A DNA stretch of 64,000 bases from a virus. The DNA lies in the IMG/VR virus record IMGVR_UViG_3300027541_000009, positions 1 through 64,000 of that record; one strand, given 5' to 3'. Below are positions 28,372 through 33,637 of the stretch, piece after piece. How positions within the stretch are numbered: the first letter of the stretch is position 1; every line of letters begins with the position of its first letter. Position numbers and translations under genes: made by a program. The notes under the pieces were generated by a model, which was given only the letters and a program-made list of their open reading frames with translations, searched no databases and was not told where the DNA came from.

Positions 28372-28500
28372 ATGATTCTTCGATTTACGCAAGACATTCA
28401 GACCAAACAAACTGTTTATGTTGTGTGTGATAATGATGGAACACCCAAAACATTAACAACTGATATTACAAAAGCAATTCAATTGACACAATCAAAATGA
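28372..28500 (+). CDS. Small beta-rich protein, 42 aa
   Basis: MILRFTQDIQTKQTVYVVCDNDGTP is split across residues 1-25; ends AIQLTQSK. ATGA overlap with the next gene supports it. Function unknown. Confidence 0.55.
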   Translation: MILRFTQDIQTKQTVYVVCDNDGTPKTLTTDITKAIQLTQSK

Positions 28501-28565
28501 CAATAATTGCATTGATTGGATTGATTGTTTTACTCATCATTGGTTATTCACTTTTATCCATTTAA
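28497..28565 (+). CDS. 22-aa membrane peptide
   Basis: MTIIALIGLIVLLIIGYSLL plus SI: essentially one membrane helix. Start and stop overlap both neighbours (ATGA, TAATG), which argues that it is translated. Function unknown. Confidence 0.5.
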   Translation: MTIIALIGLIVLLIIGYSLLSI

Positions 28566-28681
28566 TGATTACATTTGCCTGGATACTTCTTATAGGAAAG
28601 ACTCTTACAGCAATCTGGGCATTAAGTTTAGTATGGAAAGAGTATCAAAATTACAAAAAGAAAAAGGCACATTATGACTGA
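28565..28681 (+). CDS. 38-aa membrane protein with basic tail
   Basis: MITFAWILLIGKTLTAIWAL as a membrane helix, then WKEYQNYKKKKAHYD. It forms an overlapping pair with the 22-aa peptide upstream, an arrangement seen for small two-part membrane complexes; no function assigned. Confidence 0.52.
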   Translation: MITFAWILLIGKTLTAIWALSLVWKEYQNYKKKKAHYD

Positions 28682-28790
28682 AGAAACACTGAATCTCTTT
28701 ATTGAACAAGAAGAGAAAAGACAATATATTGAAGAAGCAGAAAAGTTGAATATCACTGTTGAATACTACATTCTTGAGTTTCTAAACTGA
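28674..28790 (+). CDS. Small acidic protein, 38 aa
   Basis: MTEETLNLFIEQEEKRQYIE, then KLNITVEYYILEFLN. The end resembles GVTVDYYLMEFV of the gene at 14409. Overlaps the upstream gene by 8 bases. Function unknown. Confidence 0.52.
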   Translation: MTEETLNLFIEQEEKRQYIEEAEKLNITVEYYILEFLN

Positions 28791-28793
28791 CTT

Positions 28794-29048
28794 ATGACAT
28801 ACAAACAATTCCTTGATCTAGCAACACAATATCATCAACAATATCCAGAGATGAGGAAAGGTCAAGCATTTATGAATTGTCTTTATCAAGTCAATCCATA
28901 CTTGCATGATTTAATCTCCACTACTGAGTTTGATTGTTTTTATGATAACTCACGTTATTGGAACTTTCTTCAAATCGTAGAAAAAAACATTACTGATCAA
29001 GTAGAAAACAAACGTTTTAACTTACCAAAAGTAATTAAATTGTATTGA
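28794..29048 (+). CDS. Small unknown protein, 84 aa
   Basis: MTYKQFLDLATQYHQQYPEM, then GQAFMNCLYQVNPYLHDLI and a Tyr/Asn-rich end. This matches the pattern 'F----A-Q----P--R-GQA--N-L-----L---I-----DPFY' seen in small phage proteins. Function unknown. Last gene before the non-coding origin-like region. Confidence 0.66.
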   Translation: MTYKQFLDLATQYHQQYPEMRKGQAFMNCLYQVNPYLHDLISTTEFDCFYDNSRYWNFLQIVEKNITDQVENKRFNLPKVIKLY

Positions 29049-29115
29049 TTATTACTTGTTTAAAAATGTATTAAAAAATATATTGTTGTGTTTATATTAG
29101 TCTGATAAGATGTTG

Positions 29116-29123
29116 TATAAATA
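29116..29123 (+). promoter_or_regulatory. Late promoter motif TATAAATA in the origin-like region
   Basis: Exact octamer not followed by an ATG at the usual 30 bp. It faces a minus-strand copy at 29229-29236 across the tandem repeats, so transcription here may serve replication or make a short RNA. Confidence 0.4.
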
Positions 29124-29149
29124 CTCTGTTTTATTTGCCTCTGTACTGC

Positions 29150-29203
29150 CTTATAGACTCTATCTATTCCCTTATAGACTCTATCTATTCCCTTATAGAC
29201 TCT
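29150..29203. repeat. 21-bp tandem repeat, two full copies plus a partial third
   Basis: Unit CTTATAGACTCTATCTATTCC at 29150-29170 and 29171-29191, then CTTATAGACTCT at 29192-29203. The copies are identical. Confidence 0.92.
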
Positions 29204-29316
29204 TATGAGTACCTCAATTAAATGGTGATATTTATAGTCATCTAAGGCTGCATAAGTATAGCACACCTCTAAAAATCTGTCAACCCCCCACAAAAACTCT
29301 AAGAACCCAGCAAAAG

Positions 29317-29434
29317 TTTTCCACAGGTTTCGGAGTAAACTCAGTGTTTGCAATGCTTTATAAGAATTGCCCTGTGGAAAACTTTATAAAATCTGTGGAA
29401 AAACCTGTGGAAAACTATGTCAACCTGTGGAAAA
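29317..29434. other. Cluster of five DnaA-box-like sites
   Basis: TTTTCCACA at 29317-29325 and TGTGGAAAA at 29373-29381, 29394-29402, 29406-29414 and 29426-29434; four share one orientation with steps of 21, 12 and 20. TTTTCCACA is the form of DnaA box I recall for cyanobacterial chromosomes, one base from the E. coli TTATCCACA. Confidence 0.75.
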
Positions 29435-29467
29435 CTATTAGAATCTCAGCATGAGTCTCTGATGTGG

Positions 29468-29525
29468 TGTGCCACTTGTGAAACTGGCACAGTAAATGAG
29501 CACAGACCCCGATCTGTGGTATTAT
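29468..29525 (+). promoter_or_regulatory. Promoter with palindrome TGTGCCA / TGGCACA
   Basis: Arms 29468-29474 and 29485-29491, centre about -52.5; dyad CACAG / CTGTG (29501-29518); extended -10 TGG-TATTAT (29520-29525). Confidence 0.72.
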
Positions 29526-29577
29526 TAAAGGGTGGAGGGAGTGCCCACCACAAGTTCACAACACTAACTCAAACAAA

Positions 29578-29721
29578 ATGCAAGTTCAACTCTCCCGTGA
29601 TCTGATGCTTGGTATGCTTCGCAAGGGGCAGATTGGTTCTCAGATTCTTGCAATTCTTGATGTAATTACTTCCATGGACCCTGAGACTTCTGAGGATGAG
29701 GAAGTGCCTGCTGCTGCCTGA
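29578..29721 (+). CDS. Small protein, 47 aa, paralogue of the gene at 23926
   Basis: SRDLMLGMLRKGQIGSQIL followed by a Glu/Pro/Ala tail. Matches the 50-aa protein at 23926 over the helical core, and its promoter and leader are also alike, so gene and promoter were duplicated together. Function unknown. Confidence 0.7.
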   Translation: MQVQLSRDLMLGMLRKGQIGSQILAILDVITSMDPETSEDEEVPAAA

Positions 29722-29947
29722 TAAGATCGTTCATCACTTCGATATAATGCAACATCGTTCACTATATCTGTGGTGAAATCATTATCTTCGTGGTACAATG
29801 CATCATGAACAGTTCGTCTATGAAGTTCGTTATTAAACAACCTCTGAGACAATGAACTTCGTGGTAATTCTCATACGTGGGGGACTTCGTTATTCTGAAC
29901 TCCCAGAGAGTTACTGAGTTTCATACATTTGCCGCAGTATAATACAA

Positions 29948-29990
29948 ACTGTTCGTCCATTAAGTTTTCTTAATGTATGGACAGTTTTTT
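29948..29990 (+). terminator. Terminator-like hairpin in the TTCGT region
   Basis: Inner stem CATTAAG / CTTAATG with T4 loop, outer ACTGT / ACAGT pairing, followed by T6. Probably ends RNA from the upstream promoter-like sites. Confidence 0.6.
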
Positions 29991-30020
29991 ATACTATTGA
30001 CAGCACATAGAAGTTCGTGG

Positions 30021-30026
30021 TATAAT
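30021..30026 (+). promoter_or_regulatory. Promoter-like site TTCGTGG-TATAAT
   Basis: TATAAT with TGG extension inside GTTCGTGGTATAAT. Related sites are at 29744 (TTCGATATAAT) and 29795 (TTCGTGGTACAAT). Confidence 0.45.
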
Positions 30027-30540
30027 CTTAGGGCAATCAGTTCGTTATATGAATTGTAGTTGCTTCGTGATTGTGTTTTTATGATGAAGTTCGTCAGTAT
30101 TTCATACGTGGGGGACTTCGTTATAAAAATCACACAGTATTGTTAATATCTTATACGTGGGGGTGTTGGGTATAAAAATCACTCTTCGTTGTTATACACG
30201 AATAACGAAGTCTTCGTTGATTCTTATTAAACAGCACTGTTTAATTCTTATTGGCAGTTATTTCTGATTGTTGTTGATTGTTATTATAAACCGATGCCCC
30301 CGATATATAAAAACAAGGGTCCCTTATAAGCTATAAACGTTCACCAACGGGCATTCAATTGTCACTCACTTAAAAAAATTCCGAGGGATAAAAAGAAGTT
30401 TCAAAACCTCGTGCCCTAAAAAAATTTTCCGAGAAAATTTGAGAATTCTGTAAGATTTTTGCAAGGGGGGCACCTCTCAGAAAAGTCGAAGAATCAGAAT
30501 TACTATATAATCTTTGAAAAGATGTAAAGAAGAATAAAAC

Positions 30541-30693
30541 ATGGAATTAAATTTCGATGAATACGAGAGAGACTTGCTGATTGATACAATTCAGTATAGA
30601 TTAGAATCTGACGAGGAGTTAATTTTAAGTGAGAGTTTGAAGGATGAATTACAGGACCTTCTCAGAAAAGTAGAAGACGATGAATACTTATAA
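30541..30693 (+). CDS. Small acidic helical protein, 50 aa
   Basis: MELNFDEYERDLLIDTIQYR, then ESLKDELQDLLRKVEDDEYL. TATAAT at 30506-30511 gives a leader of about 23 bases with AAAGAAGAA before the ATG. Function unknown; the helical pattern is common in cyanophage small proteins. Confidence 0.6.
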   Translation: MELNFDEYERDLLIDTIQYRLESDEELILSESLKDELQDLLRKVEDDEYL

Positions 30694-30844
30694 TGTATCA
30701 GTAAATGGTAAAGAAGTACTTACACAAATACATTCAGAGGAACTTGAAGGATCTCTTAAAATATTGAGAGGATTGGTATGGGCATCTGGTGGATCTGATA
30801 AGGATATTGAAGTATTTCTAAATAACACAGACACGACGACTTGA
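30680..30844 (+). CDS. Small unknown protein, 54 aa
   Basis: MNTYNVSVNGKEVLTQIHSE, then LKILRGLVWASGG. Overlaps the upstream gene by 14 bases. Function unknown. Confidence 0.58.
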   Translation: MNTYNVSVNGKEVLTQIHSEELEGSLKILRGLVWASGGSDKDIEVFLNNTDTTT

Positions 30845-30851
30845 CTTGTTG

Positions 30852-30860
30852 TGGTATAAT
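30852..30860 (+). promoter_or_regulatory. Extended -10 promoter of the glycosyltransferase gene
   Basis: TGG-TATAAT. The -53 palindrome seen at other promoters is absent; the TTGTTGTGGTATAAT context resembles the TTCGTGGTATAAT sites of the repeat region. Confidence 0.6.
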
Positions 30861-30886
30861 AAAAGTAGTTAATCAATGAAATTTTT

Positions 30887-31633
30887 ATGGCAAAAGGTTT
30901 TACAGTAAAAGCAAAAAGTCCTGAAGTATCTTCTGACGAGTTTGATATCAGTGCAGCAAAAGAATCAATTAGAGGTAAGTCGATTGTATTCTGTTTACCT
31001 GGACGGGGAGTTTCATATACATATTTGAAGAATTTTGTTCAGTTGTGTTTTGATCTTGTACAGAATGGTGCGAGCATTCAGATCTCACAAGATTATTCTT
31101 CCATGGTGAACTTTGCACGTTGTAAAGTACTAGGTGCAAATGTTCTTCGTGGACCAAAGCAAGTACCTTGGGATGGAAAACTTGCATATGACTACCAGTT
31201 GTGGATTGATAGTGATATTGTTTTCAGTACTGAAAGTTTCTATCGTCTCGTTGCAATGGATAAAGACATTGCTGCTGGTTGGTACTGCACAGAAGATGGA
31301 AAAACCACGTCTGTTGCCCACTGGCTCGAGGAAGATGACTTCAAGAATAATGGTGGAGTTATGAATCACGAGACTCTTGAGAGCATTTCTCGTCGTAAAA
31401 AACCCTTTACGGTTGATTATACGGGATTTGGATGGGTTCTGATTAAGAAAGGTGTCTTCGAATCTCTTGAGTATCCCTGGTTTGCACCGAAGATGCAGGT
31501 CTTTGATAGTGGAGAGGTTCAAGATATGTGTGGAGAGGACGTTTCGTTCTGTCTCGATGCAAAAGAAGCAGGTTTTGAGATTTGGTGCGATCCTCGTATT
31601 AGAGTTGGACATGAAAAGACTCGGATTATCTGA
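30887..31633 (+). CDS. GT-A type glycosyltransferase
   Basis: 248 residues. Fold starts with IVFCLPGRGVSYTYL, the metal-binding D-x-D is LWIDSDIVF (D108, D110), and the C-terminal half has FTVDYTGFGWVLIKKGVF and CGEDVSFCLDAKEAGFEIWCDPRIRVGHEKT-type ending (E-D followed by a His), as in family 2-like sugar transferases. It would transfer a nucleotide-sugar-borne sugar to an unknown acceptor: phage DNA, a virion protein or a host surface molecule. Similar genes recur in T4-like cyanophages. Confidence 0.82.
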   Translation: MAKGFTVKAKSPEVSSDEFDISAAKESIRGKSIVFCLPGRGVSYTYLKNFVQLCFDLVQNGASIQISQDYSSMVNFARCKVLGANVLRGPKQVPWDGKLAYDYQLWIDSDIVFSTESFYRLVAMDKDIAAGWYCTEDGKTTSVAHWLEEDDFKNNGGVMNHETLESISRRKKPFTVDYTGFGWVLIKKGVFESLEYPWFAPKMQVFDSGEVQDMCGEDVSFCLDAKEAGFEIWCDPRIRVGHEKTRII

Positions 31634-31666
31634 GAATCTTTCTTGACGAACGTTTCTGAAACTGTT

Positions 31667-31695
31667 AAAGTGTCTTTCATAAGGCACTTTTTTTA
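31667..31695 (+). terminator. Rho-independent terminator
   Basis: AAAGTGTC / GGCACTTT (one G-T) followed by TTTTATT, after the glycosyltransferase gene. Confidence 0.8.
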
Positions 31696-31713
31696 TTCTG
31701 ATGTGTTCTTATT

Positions 31714-31754
31714 GCGTTTTTAAGTCTTATATGCGTTAAAAATGCGTTAAAAAA
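31714..31754. repeat. Three short GCGTTAAAA-like repeats in a leader
   Basis: TGCGTTTTTAAG, ATGCGTTAAAA and ATGCGTTAAAAAAA in 40 bases upstream of the 44-aa gene. Role unknown. Confidence 0.45.
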
Positions 31755-31776
31755 ACCAAATTGGAGATATTGAAGT

Positions 31777-31911
31777 ATGGCAATGAATAAAAAAACGATG
31801 AAGATCGAACCAAATCCCAAAAATACTCGACAGGGACAAGGTAAAAACACAAAATATGCTGCAACTTCACGAAATCGAGCAAAAAAAGCATATCGTGGAC
31901 AAGGAAGGTGA
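31777..31911 (+). CDS. Very basic protein, 44 aa
   Basis: MAMNKKTMKIEPNPKNTRQG, then TKYAATSRNRAKKAYRGQGR. TTGGAGAT is the ribosome site. Small basic proteins of this type occur next to structural genes in related phages; nucleic-acid binding is possible. Ends directly before the next ATG (TGA-ATG). Confidence 0.66.
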   Translation: MAMNKKTMKIEPNPKNTRQGQGKNTKYAATSRNRAKKAYRGQGR

Positions 31912-32511
31912 ATGTATTGTCTTGAAGGGAACGACGAGTGGACTCAATTAGACCCTCAAGACATCTGGGTATACAATAAATTACAACTAAGTGCCCTTTT
32001 AGGGTATCAATGTGGTCCCGTAGGAACGTCCGTACCTTCCTCGGGACTTTATATTGTCCGTCCAGTGATGAATTTCTTAGGAATGGGTCGTAATTCTCGA
32101 ATCGAATACTTAAAAAGTAGTACCGATCACCTACATCCAGGTGAATTTTGGTGTGAAGTCTTTAAAGGTGAGCACTTAAGTGTTGATTTTTACAAAAAAG
32201 AATGTGTTTTAGTCGTAAAGGGTCATAAAAATCATAAAAATCCACTATATAAATGGTCATGTTGGTCTAAAATTAATAAGATAATCGGATTTCCTCCGAT
32301 TTTGTCTTCATTAATTGGAAATTATGAGTGGATTAACTGTGAATTTATAGGAAATAAGTTAATTGAGGTGCAATTGCGTCGAAATCCAGATTTTCGATAT
32401 GAAAATACGATTGCAATACCTGTATGGAAGGGTGAAAAAGTTAAAAATATGAAAAATTATCGTTTTATTTCTGATCCTGACTATCAGAGAGAAGGATTTT
32501 ATGTAAAATAA
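31912..32511 (+). CDS. Unknown protein next to speD, 199 aa
   Basis: Soluble, Trp/Tyr/Cys-rich. Contains GYQCGPVGTSVP, LYIVRPVMNFLGMGR, HLHPGEFWCEVFKGEH, GNYEWINCEFIGNKLIEVQ and ends SDPDYQREGFYVK. I recall similar proteins beside structural genes in T4-like cyanophages, without known function. The strand-rich centre and RP..N..G stretch are slightly like ATP-grasp domains, not enough for a call. Confidence 0.72.
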   Translation: MYCLEGNDEWTQLDPQDIWVYNKLQLSALLGYQCGPVGTSVPSSGLYIVRPVMNFLGMGRNSRIEYLKSSTDHLHPGEFWCEVFKGEHLSVDFYKKECVLVVKGHKNHKNPLYKWSCWSKINKIIGFPPILSSLIGNYEWINCEFIGNKLIEVQLRRNPDFRYENTIAIPVWKGEKVKNMKNYRFISDPDYQREGFYVK

Positions 32512-32514
32512 ATA
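32507..32514 (+). promoter_or_regulatory. Late promoter-like motif AATAAATA before speD
   Basis: One mismatch to TATAAATA, overlapping the upstream stop codon and 46 bp before the speD ATG. Confidence 0.35.
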
Positions 32515-32552
32515 CTAAATTGGGAGATTTATGTAAATTGGAAAAATTCTCA

Positions 32553-32879
32553 ATGGGTAATCACCTCTTACTAGAGGTTTATAACGTAGAATATACATTA
32601 CTTAACACTTTAGAACCGTTACTAGAAGTCATGCAGAATGCCGTCTGCCGTGCTGGTATGACCATTCTGAATACTTCTAGTCATGTGTTTCAACCACAAG
32701 GTCTAACGGTCGTTCTAACCCTCTCTGAGAGTCATTGCTCTTTACATTCATGGCCAGAACAGGGTTGTGCTGCAATAGATGTTTATACTTGCGGTGAAGG
32801 AAATCCAAAAATAGTTGCAATTGAACTTTTAAAATATTTTAACTCAGAAAACTATAATCTTCGTGAGTTAGATAGATAA
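32553..32879 (+). CDS. speD: S-adenosylmethionine decarboxylase
   Basis: 108 residues from ATG 32553, which matches the usual SpeD opening (MGNHLLLEVY); an in-frame TTG at 32520 would add 11 residues. LTLSESHCSLHSWPEQGCAA holds the self-cleavage site E59-S60, where Ser60 becomes the pyruvoyl cofactor, with H61; AIDVYTCG carries the catalytic Cys80. The enzyme decarboxylates S-adenosylmethionine to supply aminopropyl groups for spermidine. It is a recurrent metabolic gene in T4-like cyanophages, placed here between early and baseplate genes. Confidence 0.93.
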   Translation: MGNHLLLEVYNVEYTLLNTLEPLLEVMQNAVCRAGMTILNTSSHVFQPQGLTVVLTLSESHCSLHSWPEQGCAAIDVYTCGEGNPKIVAIELLKYFNSENYNLRELDR

Positions 32880-32884
32880 AGTGT

Positions 32885-32902
32885 AGGAGATAGCAACCTC
32901 CT
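32885..32902 (+). terminator. Hairpin after speD
   Basis: AGGAG / CTCCT with an 8-base loop followed by TTATA; weak terminator or mRNA end. Confidence 0.45.
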
Positions 32903-32913
32903 TTATAAAAGTT

Positions 32914-32935
32914 CTGTTTTTATTTTTAAAAACAG
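32914..32935 (+). other. AT-rich hairpin next to a ribosome site
   Basis: CTGTTTTTA / TAAAAACAG with T4 loop, its 3' arm ending in the AGGAG ribosome site (32934-32938) of the next gene; it could act as an intrinsic terminator or gate translation. Confidence 0.5.
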
Positions 32936-32945
32936 GAGCTAACCA

Positions 32946-33179
32946 ATGTCAAATTTACCAGTAGATAGAGATTCAAATTATATGAGAGAAATGTGGGGAA
33001 CCGCAAAATTAGTGACTGACTATCAGGCAGATTCAAAGGTATTACAAGAAGTTGTTCATGATATGGCACCTTCTTATCGTTTGACAAAACAATCAGAACT
33101 TCATGAAAGAATTAGAAATGATGAAGACTATGATGATTGGAGTTATGGACTAGAACCTTCTTATACAAATCATCCATAA
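32946..33179 (+). CDS. Small unknown protein, 77 aa
   Basis: MSNLPVDRDSNYMREMWGTA, then VVHDMAPSYRLTKQSELHER. Polar, helical. AGGAG lies 7 bases upstream. Position at the edge of the baseplate block suggests a virion or assembly role but no motif supports it. Confidence 0.65.
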   Translation: MSNLPVDRDSNYMREMWGTAKLVTDYQADSKVLQEVVHDMAPSYRLTKQSELHERIRNDEDYDDWSYGLEPSYTNHP

Positions 33180-33201
33180 TTTTGTAACTTATCAAAAACA
33201 T

Positions 33202-33209
33202 CATAAATA
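33202..33209 (+). promoter_or_regulatory. Late promoter motif CATAAATA
   Basis: 34 bp before the gp25 start codon; first late motif of the structural block. Confidence 0.6.
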
Positions 33210-33235
33210 TTCATGATTATTTCTTTATAATCTAA

Positions 33236-33637
33236 ATGGGTCTTAAGATTTCGAGGGCATTTAAGGATATTAGTCTGTCTTTTAGTAGACATCCTGTGAC
33301 TAATGATATTCTTGTCCTTAAAAATGAAGACGCAATTAAGAAAACAGTGATTAATTTAGTCAGAACACGTATTGGAGAGAGGTTCTTCAATAGTTTATTG
33401 GGGACCTCTATTGCAGATGCATTGTTTGAACTTGCTGATCTAGATTATGTAACTTTATATAAAGAAGAGATTTATAATGTCCTAAGAAACTTCGAACCCC
33501 GTGTCAGAGTTAATAATGTAGAAGTTCAAATTGAAGATGATACATATGATTTAAATATTAGAATACAATATGATATCATTGGATTGCCATTTCCAGCACA
33601 AGAAATAGAATTTTTACTTCAACCGACTAGAATATAA
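33236..33637 (+). CDS. gp25: Baseplate wedge subunit gp25
   Basis: 133 residues, the T4 gp25 size. IGERFFNSLLGTSIADALFE and NFEPRVRVNNVEVQ match the gp25/GPW lysozyme-like family, which in myoviruses joins gp6 in the wedge core and is part of the sheath initiation site. The stop overlaps the gp6 start (TAATG). Confidence 0.93.
   Translation: MGLKISRAFKDISLSFSRHPVTNDILVLKNEDAIKKTVINLVRTRIGERFFNSLLGTSIADALFELADLDYVTLYKEEIYNVLRNFEPRVRVNNVEVQIEDDTYDLNIRIQYDIIGLPFPAQEIEFLLQPTRI

Larger units (their letters stand above)
29049..29577. other. Non-coding region, candidate replication origin
   Basis: 529 bases with no convincing gene. In order: very AT-rich stretch (29049-29140), late motif TATAAATA (29116-29123), 21-bp tandem repeats (29150-29203), a minus-strand TATAAATA (29229-29236), a C-rich stretch (29281-29290), five TTTTCCACA/TGTGGAAAA boxes (29317-29434), then a promoter for the 47-aa gene. 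AT-rich DNA, iterated repeats and clustered DnaA-type boxes together are the usual layout of an origin; this is inference. Confidence 0.55.
29873..30182. repeat. Dispersed repeat ATACGTGGGGGACTTCGTTA
   Basis: ATACGTGGGGG followed by ACTTCGTTAT at 29873-29893 and 30104-30124, and a diverged third copy from 30153 (ATACGTGGGGG, then TGTTGGGTAT). Copies two and three continue with TATAAAAATCAC and are 49 bp apart. Confidence 0.8.
29722..30540. other. Non-coding region with TTCGT repeats and promoter-like sites
   Basis: 819 bases without a supportable gene. 29722-30220 is filled with TTCGT/TTCGTTAT motifs and -10-like hexamers (29744, 29795, 29938, 30021). 30220-30540 is AT-rich, with two similar stretches (AAAAAAATTCCGAG near 30375 and AAAAAAATTTTCCGAG near 30420) and a TATAAT (30506-30511) ahead of the gene at 30541. 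Possible roles are an origin, a promoter array or untranslated RNAs. Confidence 0.6.

Noticed and set aside
29150-29203. CRISPR array
   Set aside because: The 21-bp units are directly adjacent with no spacers and only 2.5 copies.
29060-29353. Minus-strand reading frame of 97 codons with VYKGIDR repeats
   Set aside because: The repeat comes from the 21-bp DNA tandem repeat, which stays in frame by length. No ATG with a ribosome site fits, all other genes are on the + strand, and the frame crosses the DnaA-box cluster.
18188-29525. Palindromes TGTGCCACTT...AAGTGGCACA as plain Rho-independent terminators
   Set aside because: T runs are missing at almost all of them, one has no loop, and their centres keep a fixed distance to the next -10. 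A secondary termination role is still possible.
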